Notes under the pieces: generated by a model | What the model saw: only the letters and a program-made list of their open reading frames with translations | Database searches by the model: none | What the model was told of the DNA's origin: nothing | From: Mycolicibacterium aubagnense | GTDB taxonomy: Bacteria; Actinomycetota; Actinomycetes; Mycobacteriales; Mycobacteriaceae | Direction of reading: 5' to 3' | DNA length: 64,000 bases | Assembly (NCBI RefSeq): GCF_010730955.1 | Contig: NZ_AP022577.1 | Location: 1,178,001-1,242,000 of the forward strand | Position numbers and translations under genes: made by a program | In this document: piece by piece, positions 44,463 to 53,296 of the stretch | How positions within the stretch are numbered: the first letter of the stretch is position 1 | Layout: each line of letters opens with the position of its first letter

Positions 44463-45445
44463 CAGCGGAACGCCGACGTCGAGGCGAGGAAGGTCAGTTT
44501 GCGGCTGATGCCGGCCACCTCCCGCGCCGCACTGCGCAGCATGGCCCGCTCCTGCGGTGGCAGCTCCGACAAGACCACCTGATCGCCCACTGCGCGCGAC
44601 ATCCACCGAAATCTCAACATCGCGGTGAAACACTCGCGCAGGGTCGAAACATCATCGGCATCAAGCACTTTCGCGGCGCCGGCCGCGTCGAGCCGACTCG
44701 GCGTGGACAGGTCCGTAGCGCCGGCCGACAACGCCGCCCACCGCGCGATCTTCACCAGCGGATCGATCGCCGCGAATTTGAGGTCGACGGCGTCGGACTG
44801 GTTGGCCAGCATGCGCAGCCGAGAGGGGAACGTGGCCCGGAACGTGGTGGCGTCCTGCAGCAGGTACTGACGGGCCGGGTAGTGATCGCCGGCGGCGCGC
44901 ACCACCTGGGCACGTAGGAAATCTTCGGCCAGGCTCGGGTCGGCCAGATGAACAGCGCGCGAGTCGGCCAGCACGCCCGTCATCACCACGCCACGGTCCG
45001 CCCGCGGGTCGGCTGTCCAGTGTGCGATGCCGTCGGACCACGCGCCCGCCGACCGGCAGAACCTGGATCGGCTGGCCAGCACCCCGTTGGCGTCGGCACG
45101 CACCCCGCACCGTTCCAGCACGGCATGCACCACCGCCGCGGCTTCCAGCGCCTCGTCGCGCGCGGTGTAGCCGTCCAACACGATCAGCGTCTCGACGTCG
45201 GACCCGGCCACCGCCTCACCCCGGGCGACACTGCCGGAGACGAACCACGACCACGGCCGGCTGATGGGTGTCAACCGGACGGCCGCTGCGACGCCGCATC
45301 GGAGCACCGCTGACCACGCGGCCGCCACTTCGACGGCCGGCGCAGAAGCCCGTGCCGCGGCCCGCACCGCCTGCAGGCCCGCCTCGATTCCCGACCTCAG
45401 CGCGGCCTCGTGTTCCGCCGCACGGATTGCGGCGATGGCGTCCAT
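44462..45445 (-). CDS. DUF294-type nucleotidyltransferase
   Basis: 327 residues from ATG 45445. Nucleotidyltransferase fold: WFVSGSVARGEAVAGSDVE at about 67-85, giving the GS...SDxE metal-site pattern. The C-terminal part, with LKFAAIDPLVKIARWAAL, matches the DUF294_C helical domain. Length lacks the CBS and cNMP domains that many DUF294 proteins carry. Overlaps the Fic gene, so both are made together. Such enzymes transfer nucleotides to proteins or small molecules; target unknown. Confidence 0.82.
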   Translation of the reverse strand: MDAIAAIRAAEHEAALRSGIEAGLQAVRAAARASAPAVEVAAAWSAVLRCGVAAAVRLTPISRPWSWFVSGSVARGEAVAGSDVETLIVLDGYTARDEALEAAAVVHAVLERCGVRADANGVLASRSRFCRSAGAWSDGIAHWTADPRADRGVVMTGVLADSRAVHLADPSLAEDFLRAQVVRAAGDHYPARQYLLQDATTFRATFPSRLRMLANQSDAVDLKFAAIDPLVKIARWAALSAGATDLSTPSRLDAAGAAKVLDADDVSTLRECFTAMLRFRWMSRAVGDQVVLSELPPQERAMLRSAAREVAGISRKLTFLASTSAFR

Positions 45446-45484
45446 ACCGATGTTTCTATCGGACGACAGTTAATTTCGCGATTC

Positions 45485-45523
45485 GTGCACGATTTTCCGC
45501 GCTCAGCGCGGATTTTCGTGCAC
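45485..45523. promoter_or_regulatory. Nested dyad element between nucleotidyltransferase and TSUP genes
   Basis: GTGCAC at 45485-45490 and again at 45518-45523, with the hairpin CCGCGC-TCA-GCGCGG (45497-45511) exactly in the middle (centre 45504; arms 16.5 bases either side). Lies in the 106-base divergent region. A -10 TAGGGT at 45538-45543, 8 bases before the TSUP ATG, suggests that the right arm covers its -35. Confidence 0.5.
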
Positions 45524-45551
45524 AAATTGCGAGGTTGTAGGGTGTGCCGCG

Positions 45552-46301
45552 ATGAGCTGGCAGCACGCACTACTTCTGCTCGCCGCCGGTGTCGCAGGCG
45601 GCCTGACCGGAAGCATCGCGGGTCTGGCTTCCGTCGCGACCTACCCGGCGCTGCTGATGGTCGGGCTGCCGCCGGTGGCGGCGAACGTGACCAACACCGT
45701 CGCGCTCACGTTCAACACCGTCGGATCGGTCTGGGGCTCGCTCCCCGAACTCGACGGCATGGGTCCCTGGCTGCGCCGGGTCCTGCCGGTCGCCGCGCTC
45801 GGCGGGGCGGCCGGGGCCGCACTGCTGCTGGCTCTGCCCGCGGAGGGCTTCGAGGTCGTGGTTCCGCTACTGCTCGGGCTCTCGTCGGTCACCATCGCCA
45901 TCCCGCAACGGCCGGGGGCCGACACCGAGCCCGGCCGGGGACGGGAGCTGCTCATCGCGGTCGCGATCTTCGTGATCTGTTTGTACGGAGGGTATTTCGG
46001 TGCTGCCGCCGGTGTGGTGCTGCTTGCCCTGATGCTGCACAGCGGCAGCGAGTCGATGGCCCATGCGAACGCCGCCAAGAACGTCATCCTCGGTGCGGCC
46101 AATGGCGTGGCCGCCGTGGGCTTCATCGCACTGGCGCCGGTGAACTGGGTCGCCGTGGTACCGCTGGGCATCGGGTGCCTGGTGGGCTCCCGACTGGGGC
46201 CGGTCGTGGTGCGGCACACGCCGGCGACGCCGCTGCGTATGACCATCGCGATGGCCGGCCTGGCGTTGGCCGTCAAACTGGGCTGGGATACCTACCGATA
46301 G
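45552..46301 (+). CDS. TSUP-family membrane permease (TauE/SafE)
   Basis: 249 residues, about eight hydrophobic segments. The two-fold repeat is visible: GLTGSIAGLASVATYPALLM near the N-terminus and ICLYGGYFGAAAGVVLLALML in the second half. Exports or imports sulfur compounds or organic anions. Start ATG 45552 with -10 TAGGGT 8 bases upstream (probably leaderless). Its end overlaps the convergent phosphotransferase gene by 10 bases. Confidence 0.87.
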   Translation: MSWQHALLLLAAGVAGGLTGSIAGLASVATYPALLMVGLPPVAANVTNTVALTFNTVGSVWGSLPELDGMGPWLRRVLPVAALGGAAGAALLLALPAEGFEVVVPLLLGLSSVTIAIPQRPGADTEPGRGRELLIAVAIFVICLYGGYFGAAAGVVLLALMLHSGSESMAHANAAKNVILGAANGVAAVGFIALAPVNWVAVVPLGIGCLVGSRLGPVVVRHTPATPLRMTIAMAGLALAVKLGWDTYR

Positions 46302-47344
46302 GCGAACGGGTTGTCGCCCTTGGCAACCCGCACACCGAGCTGGATCAACTCGGTGGCCGAGGCATGCAGCTTCTCCCCCGCCTCGCGGTCGGCCAATCCT
46401 GCCAGGAACCGCGACCAGGTGCCTTCGATGACGATGCCCAATTTGAAGCAGGCCATCGCGAGGTACCAGTCCAGATGTTCGGTGCGTCGGCCACCCGCGC
46501 TGAGATAGGCGTCCAGCAGTTCGTCCCGTCCCGCCAAGCCACCGGCCTCGGCCAGCGCGGCACCGACCACGATGGCGTTGGGCGCGGTCGGCCAGCACAC
46601 CAGCATCCAGCCCAGGTCCAGCAACGGATCACCGACGGTGCACATCTCCCAGTCGACGAATGCGGCCAGCTCCGGCCGGTCATGCCGCAGCATCACGTTG
46701 TTCAGGTGGCAGTCGCCGTGCATGATCCCGGGCTCGCCATCAGGTGGCCGGTTGTCCGTCAGCCAGGTCGCCAGTGCCGCTACCCCGTCCAGCGATTCGG
46801 GGTCGTAGTGGTCATGCCGATAGCTCTGCAGCAGTCCGACGAACTGCGGAACCTGCCGCGCCACAAATGATCCCGACTTGCGGATGGCCGCCAGCGGGCT
46901 GCCGTCCCAAGCCACGTTGCCCAGCTGTGCCAGGCTCGCCGCGTACGACAGTCCGACGTCGTGCCGCAGCGTCGCATCGGCGGCGTACGCGGGCGACAAC
47001 TCCTCGCCGGGATTGAAGCCGTCGACCTCGGCCATCAGATAGAAGACGACGCCGAGCGCCGACGGGTCCTCGCAGCCGGCGATGAACGCGGGATGCGGCA
47101 CGGCTGTTCCGGCCAGGGTCCGCAGCACGGCGATCTCGCGCTGCATGGTCTTGTCGCTGGTCGGCCGCGGATGCAGCGGCGGTCGGCGCAGCACCACCGG
47201 CCGGCCGTCGATGCGCAACCGCACCACGATGTTCTGGGTGCCGCCGGTCAGCGGCTCGACGTCGGTGAGGTGCTCACCCAGCCCCTCCGCGCGGATCCAG
47301 TTCTGGACGATGTCTCGGTCACGGTCGGTCAAGGTCGGCTGCAT
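46292..47344 (-). CDS. APH-family phosphotransferase (acyl-CoA dehydrogenase-associated type)
   Basis: 350 residues. Kinase-like fold: PLTGGTQNIVVRLRIDGRPVVLRRP in the N-lobe, catalytic loop GIMHGDCHLNNVMLRHD and metal-binding Asp in AFVDWEMCTVGDP. This subgroup is often named 'phosphotransferase family protein' and goes with FadE-type enzymes in mycobacteria (such as Rv3761c region), from memory. Substrate could be a hydroxyacyl compound, by analogy. No FadE partner is adjacent. Confidence 0.87.
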   Translation of the reverse strand: MQPTLTDRDRDIVQNWIRAEGLGEHLTDVEPLTGGTQNIVVRLRIDGRPVVLRRPPLHPRPTSDKTMQREIAVLRTLAGTAVPHPAFIAGCEDPSALGVVFYLMAEVDGFNPGEELSPAYAADATLRHDVGLSYAASLAQLGNVAWDGSPLAAIRKSGSFVARQVPQFVGLLQSYRHDHYDPESLDGVAALATWLTDNRPPDGEPGIMHGDCHLNNVMLRHDRPELAAFVDWEMCTVGDPLLDLGWMLVCWPTAPNAIVVGAALAEAGGLAGRDELLDAYLSAGGRRTEHLDWYLAMACFKLGIVIEGTWSRFLAGLADREAGEKLHASATELIQLGVRVAKGDNPFAYR

Positions 47345-47445
47345 GATGCAGTGATTCTGGCCCGGAATCCGCCAATCGGACAGCCAATTCTTACGATCCG
47401 CTTACATGCGGGCTTGCCCACCGGTTGCGCCCGTACTGTGGCGGT

Positions 47446-48984
47446 GTGGCACCCCGACTGGACCCGCACCGCTCACTCGCCGGCCTGGCAGCCGCGGCCG
47501 TCGCGCTCGGTGTGGCTGCGCTCCTGGCGATCCCCTTCGGGCCGCACGCCGATTCCCGCACCGCGGTCGGGTCGGTGGTCATCGACCTGACCCCGGGACC
47601 GGTCAAAGAGTGGGCCATCCAGACCTTCGCCACCGACGACAAGCTGTTCCTGACCGTCGCGGTACTCGTGGCCATCGCGGTGATCGCCATGGCGACAGCA
47701 CAATTCGAGGACCGGAAGATCGGCAGCATCGCCCTCGGGCTGGCCGGGGTGCTGGGCAGCGCCGCGGTGCTGTCCCGCACCGGAGCTCGTCCCATCGACA
47801 TCGTCCCGTCACTCGTCGGCGCTGCGGCGGGCATCGCGGTACTGCGCCTGCTGGTCTCTGAGCGTCTCGGCCACCCGACGCCGGCCACCAGCCCGGACAC
47901 CGATGCCGCGGCCGATCCCGGGCGGCGCCGATCGCTGGCAGCACTGAGCTTCCTGGCGGCCGGCACGCTGGCCGGCGTCATCGGGGCGGTGCTGGGCCGC
48001 GCGGCGTCGTCGGTCTCGAGCGACCGCAGCGCCTATGCCCCGCCGGCCCCCAAGGTCCCCGGGCCGCCGGTACCGCCGGACGTGCAACCCGCTGGAGTGG
48101 ACCTGCCGCCGTTCATCACCCCGACGGCCGACTTCTACCGGATCGACACGGCGCTGTCCGTCCCCCAGGTGCAGCGGCAGGATTGGCGGCTGCGGATCCA
48201 CGGCATGGTCGATCGCGAGGTGACGTTTCGGTTCGATGAGCTGGCCCAGTTCGAGGCGATCAACAAGGTCGTCACGCTCACCTGCGTGTCAAACCCCGTG
48301 GGCGGCAACCTGATATCGAACGCCACCTGGACGGGCTACCGCGTGCGCGACCTGCTGGCACGGGCCGGCGTGCACGCTGATGCCGACATGGTGTTGTCCA
48401 CGTCCGTGGACGGCTTCACCGCAGGCACCCCCGTCGAGGCACTGACCGACAACCGCGATGCCCTGCTTGCTGTCGCCATGAACGGCGATCCGCTCCCCAC
48501 CGAGCACGGCTACCCTGCGCGGCTGGTGGTGCCCGGTCTGTACGGCTACGTGTCCGCGACCAAATGGCTCGTCGACCTCGAACTCACCAGATTCGATCGG
48601 GCGCAGGCGTATTGGACGAAGTTGGGGTGGTCGGCTCACGGCCCGATCAAGACGGAGTCACGCATCGACGTGCCCCGCGCGGGAGCCGGTGTGCCGGTGG
48701 GTACCGCGACCTTCGGCGGCGTCGCCTGGGCACAGCACCGCGGGGTCAAATCGGTGGAAGTCCGCATCGACGACGGCCCGTGGCGGCCCGCGGCGCTGGG
48801 CGCCGCGTATTCGAACGACGCCTGGCGGTTGTGGAGCTACACCTGGCAGGCCGAGGAACCCGGGCGCCACACCATCACCGTCCGGGCCACCGACGGCACC
48901 GGCGCGGTGCAGACCGCCGACGTCGCCGACGTCGTTCCCGATGGGGCCACCGGCTGGCACTCGGTGTCCTTCACCGTCGCGTGA
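47446..48984 (+). CDS. Membrane-anchored sulfite-oxidase-type molybdopterin oxidoreductase
   Basis: 512 residues from GTG 47446 (the frame runs back to 47425 without a ribosome site). N-terminal part has about four or five transmembrane helices (LAGLAAAAVALGVAALLAI, LTVAVLVAIAVIAMA, IALGLAGVLGSAAVL, LAALSFLAAGTLAGVIGAVL). It continues as an extracytoplasmic molybdopterin domain, VTLTCVSNPVGG with the Mo-ligand Cys, EHGYPARLVVPGLYGYVSATKWL, and a C-terminal dimerisation domain with GVAWAQHRGVKSVEVRIDDG. Electron acceptor and substrate unknown. Confidence 0.87.
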   Translation: MAPRLDPHRSLAGLAAAAVALGVAALLAIPFGPHADSRTAVGSVVIDLTPGPVKEWAIQTFATDDKLFLTVAVLVAIAVIAMATAQFEDRKIGSIALGLAGVLGSAAVLSRTGARPIDIVPSLVGAAAGIAVLRLLVSERLGHPTPATSPDTDAAADPGRRRSLAALSFLAAGTLAGVIGAVLGRAASSVSSDRSAYAPPAPKVPGPPVPPDVQPAGVDLPPFITPTADFYRIDTALSVPQVQRQDWRLRIHGMVDREVTFRFDELAQFEAINKVVTLTCVSNPVGGNLISNATWTGYRVRDLLARAGVHADADMVLSTSVDGFTAGTPVEALTDNRDALLAVAMNGDPLPTEHGYPARLVVPGLYGYVSATKWLVDLELTRFDRAQAYWTKLGWSAHGPIKTESRIDVPRAGAGVPVGTATFGGVAWAQHRGVKSVEVRIDDGPWRPAALGAAYSNDAWRLWSYTWQAEEPGRHTITVRATDGTGAVQTADVADVVPDGATGWHSVSFTVA

Positions 48985-49097
48985 CCGGAGCCCGGCCACG
49001 ACGACCGCGCTGAGCAGATCGAGGCCGAAGCCGCGGTCCTGGATGGATTACTCAGCGCCGACTGAAGATTGTCGGTCCCCCGTGCCAAGCTGGATTC

Positions 49098-50633
49098 GTG
49101 CTTCTCACCGACGTCGCCGTGGCCTCAACAGAGGTCGGAGCGGTGTCTGCGCGGTCGGCGAAGATCAGCCGGATCGCGGCTCTGCTCGGCGCCGCGGCCG
49201 GCGATCAGGCCGGCGATCAGGCCACTGTCGCCATCGTCGTCGATTGGCTGTCCGGTGAGTTGCCGCAGCGGCAGATCGGGGTCGGCTGGGCGGCGCTGCG
49301 CTCGCTGCCGCCACCCGCCGACAACCCGACACTGACCGTCATCGAGGTCGACGCCGCCCTGTCGGCCATCAAGGCCGTCGCCGGCCGAGGTTCGGCTGCC
49401 ACCCGCACCGAATTGCTCCACGGCCTCTTCGGAGCAGGCACCGCGGCCGAGCAGACGTTCCTGCGCGGGCTGCTCAGCGGCGGGCTCCGGCAGGGCGCGT
49501 TGGCCGGGGTGATGGCGGACGCGGTGGCCACGGCGGCGGGTATCCCGGCCGCCGACGTGCGACGCGCCGCGATGCTCAGTGGCGATCTGGCCACAGTGGC
49601 AGCCGCCGCGATGTCCGACGGCGCCGACAGCCTGCGGCGCTTCACCCTCACCGTCGGCAAGCCGGTGAGTCCGATGCTCGCCCAGACGGCGACCGGTGTC
49701 GGCGACGCACTCGAAAAGCTGGATGGCGCGGCAATATTCGAGACGAAGCTCGACGGGGTTCGGCTGCAGATCCACCGGGCCGGTACCGAGGTGTCGGTCT
49801 TCACCCGCAGCCTGGATGACATCACGGCCCGCGTGCCCGACGTGGTGAACGCAGTGCTGGCCCTGCCCGTCACCGACCTGATCGCGGACGCAGAAGCCCT
49901 CGCCCTACGGGCCGACGGTCGTCCGCACCGGTTCCAGGTCACGTCCTCCCGGATCGGCAGACGCTCCGATGATGGGGCGCAACCGCTTTCGGTGTTCTTC
50001 TTCGACATCCTGCACCGCGACGGCACCGACCTGCTGGATGAGCCGGCCACCCAGCGCCGTGACGCACTCGAGGAGGTCGTTCCCGAGCCGCTCCGGGTCC
50101 GCCGCTGCGTCACCTCCGATTCGGTTGTCGCCCAACAGTTCCTCGACGAGACACTCGCCGCCGGTCACGAAGGCGTCATGGCCAAGCACCCCGCATCGCC
50201 CTACGAGGCGGGCCGGCGCGGCGCCGGCTGGCTCAAGGTCAAGCCGGTACACACCCTGGATCTGGTGGTGCTGGCCGTCGAATGGGGTTCCGGCCGGCGC
50301 ACGGGCAAGCTGTCGAACATCCATCTTGGCGCCCGCGACCCGGACACCGGCGGATACGTCATGTTGGGCAAGACCTTCAAAGGGATGACCGACGCGATGC
50401 TGGACTGGCAGACCGCACGGTTCACCGAACTGGCCGACGGCCCGATGGACAGTTATGTGGTCCGGCTGCGGCCCGAGCAGGTGGTGGAGATCGCGTTCGA
50501 CGGCGTGCAGGGCTCGAGCCGCTACCCGGGCAAGATGGCGCTGCGATTCGCTCGGGTGCTGCGCTACCGCGACGACAAGCGACCGGAAGAGGCCGACACC
50601 ATCGACACCGTCCGGTCGCTGTACGAACGCTGA
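49098..50633 (+). CDS. ligB: ATP-dependent DNA ligase LigB
   Basis: 511 residues from GTG 49098. N-terminal helical DNA-binding domain, then the nucleotidyltransferase core with AMP-accepting Lys217 in [10 protein letters not shown], the motif [28 protein letters not shown] and [15 protein letters not shown], followed by an OB domain. Known mycobacterial LigB (Rv3062) is of the same length and place. Seals nicks with ATP; the essential ligase of mycobacteria is the NAD-dependent LigA. The 113 bases before it carry nothing recognised. Confidence 0.95.
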   Translation: MLLTDVAVASTEVGAVSARSAKISRIAALLGAAAGDQAGDQATVAIVVDWLSGELPQRQIGVGWAALRSLPPPADNPTLTVIEVDAALSAIKAVAGRGSAATRTELLHGLFGAGTAAEQTFLRGLLSGGLRQGALAGVMADAVATAAGIPAADVRRAAMLSGDLATVAAAAMSDGADSLRRFTLTVGKPVSPMLAQTATGVGDALEKLDGAAIFETKLDGVRLQIHRAGTEVSVFTRSLDDITARVPDVVNAVLALPVTDLIADAEALALRADGRPHRFQVTSSRIGRRSDDGAQPLSVFFFDILHRDGTDLLDEPATQRRDALEEVVPEPLRVRRCVTSDSVVAQQFLDETLAAGHEGVMAKHPASPYEAGRRGAGWLKVKPVHTLDLVVLAVEWGSGRRTGKLSNIHLGARDPDTGGYVMLGKTFKGMTDAMLDWQTARFTELADGPMDSYVVRLRPEQVVEIAFDGVQGSSRYPGKMALRFARVLRYRDDKRPEEADTIDTVRSLYER

Positions 50634-50678
50634 GTGTTACCCCGCGATTCGGAGCCACCGGATGACAGGATGTGAGGC

Positions 50679-52973
50679 ATGTCGCCAGCCACCGCCGTCC
50701 CCGACGAGTCCGTCGGGGACGTCACCTATGTGCGTACCGACCCGGACCTGCCCCCGGTCGCGATCATCGACCGCTCGCCCATCACTGCCCGGCATCGGGT
50801 GGCCTTCGGCGTCATCGCAGTCCTCGCCGCCGTGGCGTGGGCCGTCATCGCCTTCGCCCGCGGCGAGACCGTCAACGCGGTGTGGTTCGTCATCGCCGCC
50901 ATCTGCACCTATGTCATCGGATACCGGTTCTATGCGCGGCTGATCGAGATGAAGATCGTCAAACCGCGCGACGATCACGCCACCCCGGCCGAGCTTCTCG
51001 ACAACGGCACCGACTACATGCCGACCGACCGCCGGGTGCTCTTCGGGCATCACTTCGCCGCCATCGCCGGCGCAGGCCCACTGGTCGGGCCCGTGCTGGC
51101 CATGCAGATGGGTTACCTGCCCGGCACCATCTGGATCATCGTCGGCGCCGTCGTCGCCGGCTGCGTACAGGACTACCTGGTGCTGGTCATCTCGACACGG
51201 CGCCGCGGCCGCTCCCTCGGCCAGATGGCGCGCGACGAACTCGGGCCCATCGGCGGCGTCGCCGCCATCGTCGCCGTACTGGTGATCATGGTGATCCTGC
51301 TGGCGGTGCTGGCGCTCGTCGTGGTCAACGCCCTCGCCGAGAGCCCGTGGGGCGTGTTCTCCATCGCGATGACCATTCCGATCGCCATCTTCATGGGTCT
51401 GTACCTGCGGTTCCTGCGGCCCGGCCGGGTGTCCGAGGTGTCCCTGATCGGCGTCGCACTGCTGCTGCTGGCGGTGATCTCCGGCGGCTGGGTCGCCGAA
51501 ACATCCTGGGGCGCAGACTGGTTCACGCTGTCGAAGGTGACGTTGTCGTGGTGCATCATCGGCTACGGACTGGCCGCCTCGGTACTGCCGGTGTGGTTCC
51601 TGCTCGCGCCGCGCGACTACCTGTCGACGTTCATGAAGGTCGGCACCATCTCACTGCTCGCGGTCGGCATCCTGGTCGCCCAGCCGGTCATGTCTGCTCC
51701 CGCGGTGTCCCAGTTCGCCACCCGGGCCGACGGCCCGGTGTTCGCCGGTGCGCTGTTCCCGTTCCTGTTCATCACCATCGCGTGCGGTGCGCTGTCCGGC
51801 TTCCATTCCTTGATCTCGTCGGGCACCACACCCAAGCTCCTGGAGAAGGAAGGGCAGACGCGGCTGATCGGCTACGGCGGCATGCTGACCGAGTCGTTCG
51901 TCGCCATCATGGCGCTGATCACGGCGGCGATCCTCAACCAGCACCTGTACTTCGTGATCAACTCGCCCGGAGCCGCGACGGGCACCAGCGCCGCGACCGC
52001 AGCCACCTACGCCAACGGGCTCGGCCTGTCCGGCGCCCCGATCACCCCGGGCCAGATCACGTCGGCCGCGACGGAAGTCGGTGAGCACTCGGTGATTTCG
52101 CGGACCGGAGGCGCACCCACGTTGGCGCTGGGCATGTCCGAAGTCCTGCACCAGGTCTTCGGCGGCTCGAACATGAAGGCCTTCTGGTACCACTTCGCGA
52201 TCATGTTCGAGGCGCTGTTCATCCTCACCACCGTGGATGCCGGCACCCGGGTCGCCCGCTTCATGTTGTCCGACGCCGTCGGCAATCTCGGTGGACCGCT
52301 ACGCAAGCTGCGCGACCCCAGCTGGCGCATCGGCGCGTGGGCCTGCAGCCTGATCGTCGTCGCGGGTTGGGGCAGCATCCTGCTCATGGGCGTCACCGAT
52401 CCCCTCGGTGGCATCAATACGCTGTTCCCGTTGTTCGGCATCGCCAACCAGTTGCTCGCGGCCATCGCGCTGACCGTCGTCACCGTCGTGGTGATCAAGA
52501 AGGGCCTCCTGAAATGGGCCTGGATTCCGGGTCTGCCACTGTTCTGGGACGCCCTCGTGACCCTCACCGCGTCGTGGCAGAAGATCTTCTCCCACGACCC
52601 CAAGATCGGCTACTGGCAACAGCATTCGCAGTATCTGGCGGCCAAGGCCGCCGGCAAGACGACGTTCGGCTCCGCCAAGAACCCTGACCAGATCGACGCC
52701 GTCATCCGGAATACGTTCATCCAGGGCACGCTGTCCATCGTCTTCGCGGTGCTGGTGGTCATCGTTGTCCTGATGGGAATCATCGTTGCCGTGCAAGCCA
52801 TCGGCGGCGGCGGCCGGCCACTGACCGACGACGAGGCGGTGCCGTCCCGGCGGTTCGCCCCGCGCGGCCTCTTCCCCACCGACGCCGAGAAGGAGGTGCA
52901 GAAGCAGTGGGACGATTACTCGTCGACGCACACGGGATCGTCGCAAAAATCAGTTGGTACTGGTCATCATTGA
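50679..52973 (+). CDS. cstA: CstA-family carbon-starvation (pyruvate/peptide) transporter
   Basis: 764 residues with some 16-18 membrane helices. Characteristic sequence FGHHFAAIAGAGPLVGPVLA near the N-terminus and GALSGFHSLISSGTTPKLLE in the centre, both conserved in CstA/BtsT. ATG 50679 follows AGGATGTGAGG. Matches Rv3063 by place. In E. coli the family imports peptides or pyruvate on starvation. A small YbdD-type gene overlaps the end. Confidence 0.95.
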   Translation: MSPATAVPDESVGDVTYVRTDPDLPPVAIIDRSPITARHRVAFGVIAVLAAVAWAVIAFARGETVNAVWFVIAAICTYVIGYRFYARLIEMKIVKPRDDHATPAELLDNGTDYMPTDRRVLFGHHFAAIAGAGPLVGPVLAMQMGYLPGTIWIIVGAVVAGCVQDYLVLVISTRRRGRSLGQMARDELGPIGGVAAIVAVLVIMVILLAVLALVVVNALAESPWGVFSIAMTIPIAIFMGLYLRFLRPGRVSEVSLIGVALLLLAVISGGWVAETSWGADWFTLSKVTLSWCIIGYGLAASVLPVWFLLAPRDYLSTFMKVGTISLLAVGILVAQPVMSAPAVSQFATRADGPVFAGALFPFLFITIACGALSGFHSLISSGTTPKLLEKEGQTRLIGYGGMLTESFVAIMALITAAILNQHLYFVINSPGAATGTSAATAATYANGLGLSGAPITPGQITSAATEVGEHSVISRTGGAPTLALGMSEVLHQVFGGSNMKAFWYHFAIMFEALFILTTVDAGTRVARFMLSDAVGNLGGPLRKLRDPSWRIGAWACSLIVVAGWGSILLMGVTDPLGGINTLFPLFGIANQLLAAIALTVVTVVVIKKGLLKWAWIPGLPLFWDALVTLTASWQKIFSHDPKIGYWQQHSQYLAAKAAGKTTFGSAKNPDQIDAVIRNTFIQGTLSIVFAVLVVIVVLMGIIVAVQAIGGGGRPLTDDEAVPSRRFAPRGLFPTDAEKEVQKQWDDYSSTHTGSSQKSVGTGHH

Positions 52974-53110
52974 TGGGCGACAACCACTACGCCCGGTACC
53001 TGGAACACCACCGTCGCACCCATGCCGGTGAGCCGGCGTTGAGCGAGCGTGACTACTGGAAGGCCCGGCACCGCACCGCCGACCTCAACCCCCAGGGCCG
53101 CTGCTGCTGA
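52907..53110 (+). CDS. YbdD/YjiX-family small protein
   Basis: 67 residues from GTG 52907, which lies inside cstA (67-base overlap). The sequence YARYLEHHRRTHAGEPALSE and the C-terminal WKARHRTADLNPQGRCC match the short YbdD/DUF466 family, which is regularly encoded after cstA or btsT. A later ATG at 52973 would lose the first 22 residues, whose hydrophobic face suggests a membrane-associated segment. Presumed accessory subunit of the transporter. Confidence 0.8.
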   Translation: MGRLLVDAHGIVAKISWYWSSLMGDNHYARYLEHHRRTHAGEPALSERDYWKARHRTADLNPQGRCC

Positions 53111-53254
53111 GGCCCGCGTAATGGGCGATCCTCAGGCAGCCGGCCAACCGCCTCCCACCCGACCGTCCGCACAGTGGACGCATACGGCTGTTGCTTCCGC
53201 ACAAGGGTGGTACCACAGGAGACGACCCGCACTCCGTGGTACTAAATGAGTGTA

Positions 53255-53268
53255 TGGACAGATGTCCA
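53255..53268. promoter_or_regulatory. Inverted repeat upstream of acyl-CoA synthetase gene
   Basis: TGGACAGATGTCCA: 5-base arms TGGAC/GTCCA. It lies 28 bases before the assigned GTG at 53297 and would be inside the coding frame if the earlier start at 53246 were used, which favours the later start. Confidence 0.45.
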
Positions 53269-53296
53269 GTTGTTGCCGACCAGCCTTAGGAGAAAT

